Below are positions 56,881 through 64,000 of a DNA stretch of 64,000 nucleotides, piece after piece (within the stretch, counting starts at the first letter, position 1; every line of letters starts with the position of its first letter). A model generated the notes under the pieces. That model was not told the DNA's origin. It did no database searches and saw nothing but the letters and a program-made list of their open reading frames with translations. The DNA is from CAVTWY01 sp963738615. Its GTDB lineage: Bacteria; Pseudomonadota; Gammaproteobacteria; Burkholderiales; Burkholderiaceae_C. The translations under genes were made by a program, and so were the position numbers. The stretch lies in assembly GCA_963738615.1 (NCBI GenBank), contig CAVTXI010000012.1, positions 806,001-870,000 of the forward strand, in the 5' to 3' direction.

Positions 56881-58050
56881 TCACTTCAACATCAACCAGT
56901 CGCCGTCCTTCACCTGCACCATCAGCGCGCCGCGCTGGTCCAGGCCGTAGTGGTCGTCTTTCGTGAAGTTGTAGACCCCGTTGGCGCCGGCCACATTCTT
57001 CGCGCCTTCGATCGCGTCACGCAGCGCAGCGCGGAACTCGGGCGTGCCGGGCTTGCCCTTGCCGATGGCCACGGGCAGCGCCACCTTCAGGATGTTGACC
57101 ACGTCATAGGCGTGCGCGGCGAACACCACGCCCGCGTCAGGCCCGTACTTGCCGAAAAACGCGGTGCTGAATTCATTGACCGACTTCTTCGACGCGTGAT
57201 CGTCCGGCAGTTGCTTGGGCAGCAGCACCGGGCCGATCGGCAACAGCAGGCCTTCGGCCGACTTACCCGCAATGCGCAGAAAGTCTTTCGAGCCCGCGCC
57301 GTGCGACTGATAGATCTGCCCCTTGAAGTTGCGCTCGGCCAGCGCCGACTGCGGCAGCGCCGCGCCGGTGCCCGACGCGGCGATGAAGATGGCGTCGGGT
57401 TGCGCCGAAATCAGCTTCAGCACCTGCCCTGTCACGCTGGTGTCGGACCGCCCGTACTTCTCGTCGGCCACGATGGTGATGTCGCTGCCTTCGAAGCCCC
57501 TCTTCAACGCCGCCAACCACTGCTCGCCCCACGGGTCCGAGAAACCGATGACGCCGATCTTCTTCAGGTTGCGCGCCTTGATGTCTTTCACGACAGCCTG
57601 CGCCATCAGGCCAACCGACTGAGGCACCACGAAAGACCATTCGGACTTGCCCGGCGGCAGCGGAATGGGCGAGAACGAAAAATGCGGCGTCTTCTCTTCT
57701 TGCGCCACGTTCGACACCGCAATGCCACCCGGTGTGAGGTTCGAACCCAGCACAAGGTCAGCCTTGTTCTCGGACACGAACTTGCGCGCGTTGCGCGTGG
57801 CCTGCGACGGGTCACTGGCGTCGTCGAGGATCACCACGTTGACCTTCTGCCCCGCGATCTCGGCGGGCCAGAGTTCCATGCCCTGCTTCATCGGAATACC
57901 CAGCGCCGAGCCGGGGCCGGTCAGCGACAGGCTCACGCCGACGTTGATTTGCGCGTGCGCGGCGCCGAGGGAAAACATGCCCGAAGCCAGCACCGCCAGC
58001 GGAGCCAGCAGCGACAGGGTCTTACGGCGTGCAGGGGAAGAAACCTTCAT
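56881..58050 (-). CDS. ABC transporter substrate-binding protein (LivK-like)
   Basis: A 389-residue periplasmic receptor from MKVSSPARRKTLSLLAPLAV with a signal peptide cut after AAHA. The type I periplasmic-binding fold is clear: INVGVSLSLTGPGSALGIPM, KVNVVILDDASDPSQATRNA, KKIGVIGFSDPWGEQWLAAL, ADEKYGRSDTSVTGQVLKLI and VVFAAHAYDVVNILKVALPV. This is the subgroup often serving aromatic or carboxylate compounds in Burkholderiales rather than leucine. It is followed by livH, livM-livG and livF, and preceded by a Rieske oxygenase on the same strand, which supports an aromatic substrate. Confidence 0.93.
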   Translation of the reverse strand: MKVSSPARRKTLSLLAPLAVLASGMFSLGAAHAQINVGVSLSLTGPGSALGIPMKQGMELWPAEIAGQKVNVVILDDASDPSQATRNARKFVSENKADLVLGSNLTPGGIAVSNVAQEEKTPHFSFSPIPLPPGKSEWSFVVPQSVGLMAQAVVKDIKARNLKKIGVIGFSDPWGEQWLAALKRGFEGSDITIVADEKYGRSDTSVTGQVLKLISAQPDAIFIAASGTGAALPQSALAERNFKGQIYQSHGAGSKDFLRIAGKSAEGLLLPIGPVLLPKQLPDDHASKKSVNEFSTAFFGKYGPDAGVVFAAHAYDVVNILKVALPVAIGKGKPGTPEFRAALRDAIEGAKNVAGANGVYNFTKDDHYGLDQRGALMVQVKDGDWLMLK

Positions 58051-58104
58051 GGAATTTCCTTTTCGAGGCGTTGAACAACAGGACCAACAGGACCAAAAAA
58101 TCAA

Positions 58105-59196
58105 TCAAGCATTGTCTGCGCACGCCGCGTCGTACAAGCGGCGAAAGCGCACCAGCGCGCCGTCAGCGCCGATCGGCACCATCGCGTGACCAGGGTGGTC
58201 GATGATGTTGCGCTGCTGCGCTTCGATGATGCGGATGTCTTCGTCGAAGGCGCTCGCCACGCTCTGGAAGATCGCTTCGGTCACGGTGGCGTCGTCGAGT
58301 GCAAAGGCATGGGCTTGGGCGAAGAAGTAGTGCGTGCTGGTGGCAGTTTCGGGCGTCAGGGCCTGGCAGGTGTGGAAGTGCAGCGCACCTTCGGGGTCGT
58401 CTTCGGCACGATCAACCGACTGCACGCCCGCACTCATCATGAACAGGCCGTTGACGCGCAACGTGTAGTCGAACCAACGGTTGACGCGCCCGGTGAATTG
58501 CCCCAACCGACGGTGATACGGCGCGGGCACCGTGTCGGGCACCTTGCGCACCACGCGCAGGCCCGTCCTGGCACCGTGCGCGCCGTCGTCGAACTCGGTC
58601 ACGTCGTGCCGCACCTGCGCGATCGCGGTCGAGCCACCGAACGTTTTCTCGTGCACGAAGCTCAGGTGCGAGAAGTCGAGCAGGTTGTCGGTGATCAGCA
58701 GCAGGTTCGCCTCGAAGCGCTTGTAGCCGGGCTTCATGCGCCATTCGGGGCTGGCCAACGAAAACGTGTCGGGGATCAGCGCCGGGTCAGCGCGCTCGGG
58801 GTCGCCGACCCACACCCAGATCCAGCGCTTGCGTTCCGCCGTGGGCACCATCTGCACGCACGCGCGCGGCGGCAGCACGTCTTGCCCCGGCACTTCTACG
58901 CAGCGGCCGGTGTCGTCGAAGCGAAGCCCGTGGTACATGCAGCGGATCGAATCGCCTTCGCGCCGCCCCAGCGACAACGGCGCGTGGCGATGCGGGCAAA
59001 GGTCATGCATCGCAACCACGCGGCCATCGGCGCGCCGCCACAACACCAGCGGCTGGCCCAGCACCTTGCGCGCGAGCATGCCGTCGGGCAGCAATTCGTG
59101 GTCCCAGGCGATCACATACCAAGCGTCACGCACGAACCGCGCGGGGCTGCGCGTCGGTGTGGTGCGACGGGTTGGTTTGGGGCATGCGGCGCGCAA
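58105..59196 (-). CDS. Rieske [2Fe-2S] aromatic-ring oxygenase / O-demethylase (VanA-like)
   Basis: A 363-residue alpha-subunit. The Rieske centre is CPHRHAPLSLGRREGDSIRC with MYHGLRF (CxH, CxxH; near residues 67-90). The catalytic domain has the mononuclear iron motif NLLLITDNLLDFSHLSFVHE (N..D..H..H), typical of vanillate demethylase-like enzymes. It needs a reductase partner, which is not encoded nearby. The start is uncertain: the frame opens at TTG 59196 and the first conserved residues are FVRDAWYVIAW. Co-directional with the ABC transporter downstream (55-bp gap), it probably acts on an imported methoxylated or other aromatic acid. Confidence 0.9.
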   Translation of the reverse strand: MRAACPKPTRRTTPTRSPARFVRDAWYVIAWDHELLPDGMLARKVLGQPLVLWRRADGRVVAMHDLCPHRHAPLSLGRREGDSIRCMYHGLRFDDTGRCVEVPGQDVLPPRACVQMVPTAERKRWIWVWVGDPERADPALIPDTFSLASPEWRMKPGYKRFEANLLLITDNLLDFSHLSFVHEKTFGGSTAIAQVRHDVTEFDDGAHGARTGLRVVRKVPDTVPAPYHRRLGQFTGRVNRWFDYTLRVNGLFMMSAGVQSVDRAEDDPEGALHFHTCQALTPETATSTHYFFAQAHAFALDDATVTEAIFQSVASAFDEDIRIIEAQQRNIIDHPGHAMVPIGADGALVRFRRLYDAACADNA

Positions 59197-59324
59197 AACT
59201 GTCTGGGCAAAAAGGTTAACGAACCAAACGATCTGGAAGCATCATCGTTTCCCCGGGCGAGGACACAACACAGGTCGGGCGTTCGTCTGACGTTCGTCAA
59301 TCGCGGCAAGCGCCCTCTTTCGGG

Positions 59325-60212
59325 TTGCAATCGTTCACCCTGATCCGTACCCCGCCCGCGCCCATGCCCGCCGACCGCCCGCAGCCCCCCGACCTCATCG
59401 TCTTCTCGCACGGCAACAGCTTCCCGGGCGCCACCTACGGCGTGATGCTGAACGCACTTCGCGCCCGCGGCTTCACCGTCGCCGCCGTCGACAAGTTCGG
59501 GCATGACCCACGCTTTCCCGTCACCAACAACTGGCCGCACCTGGTCGGGCAACTGCACGAATTCACCCAGCGTGAAGTAGACGCCGCAGGCACGAAAGCG
59601 TGGCTGGTCGGCCATTCGCTGGGCGGCTACCTCAGCCTGATGTGCGCCGCGCTGTACCCTGACGTGACGCGCGGCGTGGTGTTGATGGACTCACCCATCG
59701 TCACCGGCTGGCGCGCCAACGCACTGCACGTGGCCAAACGCACGCAGCTTGTCGGGTCGGTATCGCCAGGCGCCAGAAGCCGCAAGCGCCGCGAAAGCTG
59801 GCCCAGCCGCGACGCCGCGCTGGAACACTTCCGCCACAAGAAGCTCTTCTCCGGCTGGCAGCCGAAGGTTCTCGAGGACTACATCGACCACGGCACCATG
59901 GACGACGAGCGCGGCCAGCGCGTGCTGAGCTTCGACCGCGACATCGAAACCGCGATCTACAACACGCTGCCGCACAACCTCGAGTCGCTGCTGAAGCGCC
60001 ACCCACTGAAGATGCCGCTGACCTTCATCGGCGGCACCCGCTCGGCCGAGATCCGCCAGGCGGGCCTTGCCACCACCCACAGGGTCGCGCATGGCCGCAT
60101 CACGATGCTGGAAGGCACCCACCACTACCCGATGGAAAAGCCGGATGTCGCGGCGGCGGCGGTGGAGTTGGCGGTGATGGAGATGCGCGGCGTGGGTGGG
60201 CGCGCGGGCTGA
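59325..60212 (+). CDS. Alpha/beta-hydrolase
   Basis: A 295-residue hydrolase: the oxyanion region DLIVFSHGNSFPG, the nucleophile elbow WLVGHSLGGYLSL (Ser), an acid likely in the GLATTHRVAHGRITMLEG region, and the catalytic His in LEGTHHYPMEKPD. An insertion of basic character (SPGARSRKRRESWPSRDAAL) forms the lid. The substrate is unknown; it could be an esterase for the product of the divergent Rieske oxygenase, but it is not in its operon. A second ATG (MPADRPQPPD) 39 bp in is a possible start. Confidence 0.85.
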   Translation: MQSFTLIRTPPAPMPADRPQPPDLIVFSHGNSFPGATYGVMLNALRARGFTVAAVDKFGHDPRFPVTNNWPHLVGQLHEFTQREVDAAGTKAWLVGHSLGGYLSLMCAALYPDVTRGVVLMDSPIVTGWRANALHVAKRTQLVGSVSPGARSRKRRESWPSRDAALEHFRHKKLFSGWQPKVLEDYIDHGTMDDERGQRVLSFDRDIETAIYNTLPHNLESLLKRHPLKMPLTFIGGTRSAEIRQAGLATTHRVAHGRITMLEGTHHYPMEKPDVAAAAVELAVMEMRGVGGRAG

Positions 60213-60418
60213 ACCGCTCGACGGAACCGCCGTTCGCCTCGAGGTATCGCGGGGCTACGCCGAACTCTGCCAGCACATCGCGCCCCCGGCGTCATCATCA
60301 AAACTGCTCGAGTCCGATCGGCAAGTGCCCCCTAGACTGCCCCGCGCGTCACCGCGGCAATGAGCCACGGCGCGATCACGGCGCGATCCATCTTCCGAGA
60401 CGAGCGAGGGAGTTGCAA

Positions 60419-62747
60419 ATGGGCGAGGAGTTCTGGGCGCATAGCGGAGGCGCTCGGCCGCACCTTCTTGCAACACATCTGCGCGAGGTTGGCCGCCGCG
60501 CGGCAGCCAACGCATCCGCGTTCGGTCACGTCTGGGCTCAACTGGCAGGTCAATGGCACGACCTCGGCAAGTACCGGCGCGGCTTTCAAACCTATGTCCG
60601 ACTGACCGCCGACGCCCACATCGAGGGCAGGTTGCCCAAGAGAAGCGACAAGTCGCACTCGGCAGCGGGAGCGCTCCATGCGATCGATGTCCTACGCCAG
60701 CGCTTCGGCACCGATGGCGAACGGGCCGGTCGCCTGCTGGCATACGTGATCGCGGGTCACCATGCCGGCTTGGCCGACTGGACTGCGAGCCTCGACAGGC
60801 GACTGTTCGGGACAGGCGCCGCTGACAGCGAGCGCGAGTTTGCCGAGGCCAGGCTTGCATGCGAAGAGGGCGAGCCGGACTTGCTGGGCCTGCCAGTCAC
60901 CTTCAGCCTTCGAGATTCGCTGTTGTCCATCCCAGGCGTTCGAAGCAACAACCCGCTGGCGTGGAGTCTGTGGCTGCGGATGCTTTTCTCGGCGCTCGTT
61001 GACGCCGACTTCATTGACACCGAGGCCTACTTCAACGAAGGCAAGAACCGTGCGCGTGATCAGTTCGCACCCATCGCCACTTACCGCGATCAGCTCACTG
61101 TTGCGTTGCAGCGCGTATCGGACCATGTGCGGGCAGCAGGGAGGAGCGACGACGCCGTGATGCGGGCACGAAGCGCCGTGCTGCAGAACTGCCGCGAGGC
61201 TGCGCAGCGTGCGCAAGGTGTGTTCTCCCTGGAGGTACCCACGGGCGGCGGCAAGACCTTGTCGTCACTCGCGTTTGCACTGGACCACGCCGTGGCGCAC
61301 GAGAAGCGGCGTGTCGTGTACGCCATTCCGTACACCAGCATCATCGAGCAAACCGCCGACGAGTTTGCCAAGATCTTCGGCCCCGATGCCGTAGTGGAAC
61401 ACCACAGCCAAATGGACACCGCAGACGACAAGGAAACCGCGGCGACGCGCCTCGCCTGCGAGAACTGGGACGCACCGCTGATCGTCACCACCAACGTGCA
61501 GTTGTTCGAGTCGCTCTTCGCTGCGCGCACGTCACGCTGCCGCAAGCTGCATAACCTTGCTAACAGCGTCATCGTGCTCGACGAAGCGCAATTACTGCCG
61601 CCGGAGTTTCTCCAGCCCATCCTCGATACCCTGCGCCTCCTGGTGGATCACTACGGCGTCACCCTGCTGCTGTGCACCGCCACCCAACCCGTACTCACCA
61701 GCACACAGCGATTTGATCCCCGCGCCGCGCTGCGCGGGTTACCCGCACCCGCGCCGATCGTTGTCGACCGCGACGCGCTGTACGCCGGCTTGAACCGCGT
61801 TGACGTCGAGTGGCCCGCCGACCTGCAAAGCTCCGTCGAACTGAACGACGTGGCAGCACAGATGGCGCATGGGCACTGCGCGTTGGCCGTCGTCAACACC
61901 CGCAAGGATGCGGCCGAGTTGACGGCAGCCCTGGACGCGGCCACCGGCACACGCGCGCTGCACTTGTCGGCCGCGATGTGTGGCCAGCACCGTGCCGACG
62001 TGATTACCGAGATTCGAGTCAGGCTCGATGCGCGGCGCGATGCAGGCAGCGACGAGCCGCTGCACGTGGTGAGCACACAGCTCGTGGAAGCCGGAGTGGA
62101 TGTGGACTTCCCCGTGGTGTACCGCGCGTTGGCTGGACTGGATTCGATCGCACAAGCCGCCGGCCGCTGCAACCGGGAGGGGCGGCTCGAAGGCAAAGGC
62201 CGTGTCGTCGTTTTCGCACGTCCGCTTCCGAAGCCTCTGCATGCATTGCGCAACGGCGTTCAAAGCACGATCGCGACGCTCGGTGACGCACGGCCTGCCT
62301 CGCTGCTGCCACAGCATTTCGAGCGCTATTTCAATCTCTACTACGGCGAGTTCGCCAGCCGAGACGCGAAGGGCGTCGTTGATCTACTGCGAAATCGTGG
62401 CGACTTCGCCATGAGCTTTCGCAGTGCGGCCGAAGCGTTTCGCCTCATCGACGACAAAGAGCAAGTCAACTTGTCGTCCCTTACAAGAGCTCGAACTCGC
62501 TAGCGCGCAATGTCGAGCCATTGATCGCGCGGCTGCGCCACGGTGGCTGCGACGTGGGCTGCTTCGCGCACTGCAGCGCTACACGTGCAGGTAAGGCGCT
62601 CCGTGGCGGACCGTTGGCAGCAACGGGGTGACATCGAAGAAGTGCTGCCCGGATTGTTCGTCCTGAATTGACCCGCTGATGTACGACCACCGCTTGGGTC
62701 TCCTCAATGAGGGCCAGCCGCTCGCCGCCGAGAGCCTCGTGCAATGA
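60419..62747 (+). CDS. cas3: CRISPR-associated helicase/nuclease Cas3, type I-C, with four apparent frameshifts at the 3' end
   Basis: The start ATG 60419 follows GAGGGAG. The N-terminal HD nuclease domain has H-S-G...WHDLGKYRRGFQ, KSHSAAGAL and IAGHHAGLADW. The DExD/H helicase has Walker A VPTGGGKTLSSLAF, motif II IVLDEAQLLPPEF (DEAQ), motif III LLCTATQPVL, and motif VI IAQAAGRCNREG. The frame as read stops at 62503. Beyond it, Cas3 sequence continues in shifting frames: VPYKSSNSLARNVEPLIARL, LRALQRYT, VQVRRSVADRWQQRGDIEEV, then MYDHRLGLLNEGQPLAAESL with TGA at 62745-62747. This implies missing bases near 62471, 62560 and 62583 and an extra one near 62669, and 776 residues in total. Cas3 degrades DNA bound by Cascade. 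No adaptation genes or array are in view upstream. Confidence 0.94.
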
Positions 62748-62770
62748 GTCAGACGCTGAATCAAAGAGGT

Positions 62771-62795
62771 GGCGCGGGGAGAGTGTCCCCGCGCC
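62771..62795. terminator. Perfect 10-bp hairpin downstream of cas3 and of the minus-strand CRISPR-repeat RNA
   Basis: GGCGCGGGGA-gagtg-TCCCCGCGCC is a perfect 10-bp stem with a 5-base loop. Read on the plus strand it lies 23 bp after the repaired cas3 stop; on the minus strand it lies 26 bp after the lone CRISPR repeat and is followed by CTCTTTG. T-runs are weak on both sides. It could be a two-way terminator or a 3' stabilising structure for the small RNA. Confidence 0.6.
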
Positions 62796-62821
62796 TTCAG
62801 CTTTGCCACTGGCGTGCCGAG

Positions 62822-62856
62822 GTTTCAACCCACGCACTCTTGAAGTGCGGACTGAC
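62822..62856 (-). CRISPR. Solitary degenerate type I-C CRISPR repeat between cas genes
   Basis: Plus-strand GTTTCAACCCACGCACTCTT followed by GAAGTGCGGACTGAC matches the type I-C repeat pattern (GTTTCAATCCACGC - stem - GCGAC). CGCACT and AGTGCG form the 6-bp stem and GTTTCAA is the conserved terminus. Only the distal end is degenerate. There is one copy only, with no second repeat within several hundred bases on either side. It is not a normal array. Confidence 0.75.
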
Positions 62857-62873
62857 GTAGTCATTTTTGCACA

Positions 62874-62893
62874 GCTACTGGCGTACCTAGGAA
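62874..62893 (-). promoter_or_regulatory. Protospacer-like Cascade site with TTC PAM upstream of the small ORF and cas5c
   Basis: On the minus strand, TTC (62893-62891) is followed by CTAGGTACGCCAGTAGC (62890-62874), which matches the pseudo-spacer CTCGGCACGCCAGTGGC at 14 of 17 positions. TTC is the established I-C PAM. The site lies 36 bp upstream of the small ORF ATG and abuts a -10-like TACAGT (62898-62903). Cascade bound here would cover the likely promoter and repress the small ORF and the cas5c-cas8c genes behind it. Confidence 0.55.
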
Positions 62894-62928
62894 GGTGTAC
62901 AGTTCCGGCCCAGGCAAAAGCGCTTGGC

Positions 62929-63135
62929 ATGGAAATCGACGACTCGTTACGCGAGCTTCGGCTCTTCAAAGGACAAGGCGCCTGGAGATTCTTCATGGCT
63001 TGGTGCCTTGTGCTGGCCCACATCTGCGCCAAGCCGGTGACGCTGGCATTGGCCGTACTCGCAGCGCTGTTGTTGTCTCCAACGATTGGATCTCTGCCTG
63101 TCCAGCTATTGCAGGTGATCAAGCAACTCACTTGA
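62929..63135 (+). CDS. Small hydrophobic protein embedded in the cas operon; candidate CRISPR-repressed toxin
   Basis: A 68-residue product starting MEIDDSLRELRLFKGQG, a charged N-terminus, then two hydrophobic stretches (WRFFMAWCLVLAHICA and VTLALAVLAALLLSP) and a short tail (VQLLQVIKQLT). This is the profile of a small inner-membrane protein and of many membrane-acting toxins. Codons such as TTA, AGA, CTA and GGA are rare in the neighbouring genes, and GC is visibly lower, suggesting different origin or translation limits. The ribosome site is weak. It ends 7 bp before cas5c, so both would share a transcript. The same frame is open upstream to 62707, but that part crosses the cas3 end and the repeat and is not likely coding. 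I recognise no family. A toxin role is inferred only from the adjacent Cascade site. Confidence 0.5.
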   Translation: MEIDDSLRELRLFKGQGAWRFFMAWCLVLAHICAKPVTLALAVLAALLLSPTIGSLPVQLLQVIKQLT

Positions 63136-63142
63136 TGCGGCC

Positions 63143-63832
63143 ATGAACACAAAACGCTACTGCCTCGAGGTCGCCGCCGACTTCGCCTGCTTCACGCGCC
63201 CAGAGATGAAGGTCGAACGCGTGTCTTACGACGTGATCACACCGTCGGCAGCCCGAGCGGTGTTCGACGCGATCTACTGGAAGCCCGCGGTTCGTTGGCA
63301 CGTTCGTCGTGTCGACGTGCTGAAGCCCATCCGCTGGATCAACCTGCGGCGCAACGAGGTCGCCTCCAAGATCTCGACGCGCAACGTCGAGCAGGCGATG
63401 GCCGAAGGCGCCGGTGATCTCGGGCTCTACATCGAAGAAGACCGCCAGCAACGCGCGGGCCTCTTTCTGCGGGACGTTGCCTACCGCCTGCACGCCGACC
63501 TTGAAGTACGCGCAGATCGCAACGACCCCGAGCCGCCGCAGAAGCACTTCTCGATCTTCGAGCGCCGCGTCGAGTCGGGGCAGTGCGTGAATCAGCCTTA
63601 CCTCGGCTGCCGTGAGTTCTCTGTCACCAGTTTCCGACTCGTGGGAGACCCTAAGCAAGAACGAGAGGCGATCGAAGAAGACCTCGAACTCGGCTGGATG
63701 CTTTACGACATGGACTTTGCCGACGCCTCAGACCCCAAGCCCATCTTCTTCCGCGCGCAGATGCGTCACGGCGTCGTCGAGTGCGATTGGCGCGAAGTCA
63801 CGGGAACCGACGGCAGCGGGGTGGCGCGGTGA
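63143..63832 (+). CDS. cas5c: Cas5c (Cas5d), crRNA-processing subunit of type I-C Cascade
   Basis: A 229-residue RAMP protein with the I-C signature CLEVAADFACFTRPEMKVER, VSYDVITPSAARAVFDAIYW, KPAVRWHVRRVDVLKPIRWI and NLRRNEVASKI. The C-terminal PYLGCREFSVTSFRLV and MLYDMDFADASDPKPIFFRA follow. In type I-C there is no Cas6; Cas5c cuts the repeat hairpin and stays on the crRNA 5' handle. This is the enzyme that would process the lone repeat upstream. Its stop overlaps the cas8c start (GTGA). The ATG is 7 bp after the small hydrophobic ORF. Confidence 0.96.
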   Translation: MNTKRYCLEVAADFACFTRPEMKVERVSYDVITPSAARAVFDAIYWKPAVRWHVRRVDVLKPIRWINLRRNEVASKISTRNVEQAMAEGAGDLGLYIEEDRQQRAGLFLRDVAYRLHADLEVRADRNDPEPPQKHFSIFERRVESGQCVNQPYLGCREFSVTSFRLVGDPKQEREAIEEDLELGWMLYDMDFADASDPKPIFFRAQMRHGVVECDWREVTGTDGSGVAR

Positions 63833-64000
63833 TCCTGCAGGAACTGGTCCGGTACTACGACCGCAAAGCGCAAGACCCGGACCCGGCAAGGCGCTTGCCG
63901 ACCCTGGGGCTGGAAGACAAGGAAATTCGCTTTGTCATCGAAATCACTGCTGATGGGCGTGTCGTGCAGCTGCGGGACACGCAGCGAATTGAGGGCAAGA
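63829..64000 (+). CDS. cas8c: Cas8c (Csd1), 5' end only
   Basis: A GTG start overlaps the cas5c stop. The visible 57 residues (ILQELVRYYDRKAQDPDPAR, LPTLGLEDKEIRFVIEITAD, GRVVQLRDTQR) match the N-terminus of the type I-C large subunit, which recognises the PAM and recruits Cas3. The gene continues past the window end, where cas7c, cas4, cas1, cas2 and the array would be expected. Confidence 0.92.
   Translation, partial: MILQELVRYYDRKAQDPDPARRLPTLGLEDKEIRFVIEITADGRVVQLRDTQRIEGK

Larger units (their letters stand above)
62771..62856 (-). ncRNA. Candidate CreA-like / CreR-like guide RNA (single I-C repeat, pseudo-spacer, hairpin)
   Basis: On the minus strand a degenerate type I-C repeat (62856-62822) ends GTGGGTTGAAAC, the canonical 5'-handle side of I-C crRNAs. 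It is followed by CTCGGCACGCCAGTGGC and nine more bases, then by a 10-bp hairpin. If transcribed and cut by Cas5c inside the repeat, it would give a handle plus a guide of about 26-35 nt. The guide's first 17 nt match 14 of 17 bases at 62890-62874 beside a TTC PAM. Mismatches are at guide positions 3, 6 and 15; position 6 is not read by type I Cascade. Limited pairing would favour binding without Cas3 cutting. No promoter could be assigned on the minus strand. The sequence pattern is seen directly; the function is inferred. Confidence 0.55.

Noticed and set aside
60213..60418. CRISPR array or leader upstream of cas3
   Set aside because: No repeated 28-37-bp units are present; type I-C arrays normally follow cas2, outside this window.
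62707..63135. A 142-codon open frame across the cas3-cas5c gap
   Set aside because: Its first half overlaps the repaired cas3 end, the hairpin and the CRISPR repeat; only the part from ATG 62929 has protein character.

Overview
The window is GC-rich DNA, dense in genes, from what looks like a Burkholderiales betaproteobacterium of the Comamonadaceae/Rubrivivax-Leptothrix type. The main evidence is the conserved minus-strand block leuC-leuD-leuB-asd-fimV-truA-trpF-trpB-trpA-accD, a Bug-type solute receptor, and a Comamonadaceae-style palindromic repeat inside truA. The assignment rests on gene order and protein character, not on a database search.

Layout. 0-3.4 kb (minus): a truncated TRAP permease, a transketolase and an SDR dehydrogenase, with a divergent LysR regulator. 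4.3-6.7 kb (plus): a compact restriction-modification island of Vsr repair nuclease, C5 cytosine methyltransferase and PD-(D/E)XK endonuclease. 6.7-10.6 kb: a lipoprotein, a LytS/LytTR two-component pair and a membrane acyltransferase. 10.5-14.7 kb: a GntR regulator divergent from a ThDP enzyme and an acyl-CoA ligase. 14.7-17.5 kb: an SRPBCC protein, then cupin, ECF sigma factor and double-cupin (ChrR-like) genes. 17.5-30 kb: the leu/asd/fimV/truA/trp/accD housekeeping block. 30.3-36.7 kb: a repeat-containing lipoprotein, a Bug receptor, a CoA transferase, an HMG-CoA-lyase-like gene, LysR and LtrA. 36.7-52 kb: a 15-kb minus-strand run joining an RND efflux system to the propionyl-CoA to succinyl-CoA pathway (PccA, PccB, VOC protein, MeaB, methylmalonyl-CoA mutase), with a PIN/RHH toxin-antitoxin pair embedded in it and a divergent GntR regulator. 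53-59 kb: a branched-chain-amino-acid type ABC transporter (with a livM-livG fusion) and a Rieske oxygenase. 60.4-64 kb: the start of a type I-C CRISPR-Cas operon (cas3, cas5c, cas8c).

The most interesting object lies between cas3 and cas5c (62.75-63.14 kb). It holds a lone, degenerate type I-C CRISPR repeat reading on the minus strand. The sequence that would be its spacer matches 14 of 17 positions at a site about 50 bp away. That site is directly preceded by TTC, the type I-C PAM, and lies just upstream of a 68-codon hydrophobic ORF that runs into cas5c. A 10-bp perfect hairpin closes the putative small RNA. This is the architecture of a CRISPR-guided toxin-antitoxin (CreTA-like) or Cascade autorepression element, here apparently with a small membrane protein as the guarded gene.

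At least 17 apparent single-base indels break otherwise well-conserved genes (SDR, fimV, HMG-CoA lyase, a small lipoprotein, meaB, mcm five times, a GntR gene, livH, livM-livG, cas3 four times). In every case restoring the frame gives a whole number of codons and a normal family length. Sequence or assembly error is the simplest reading, but the clusters in mcm and at the cas3 3' end deserve checking as real decay.
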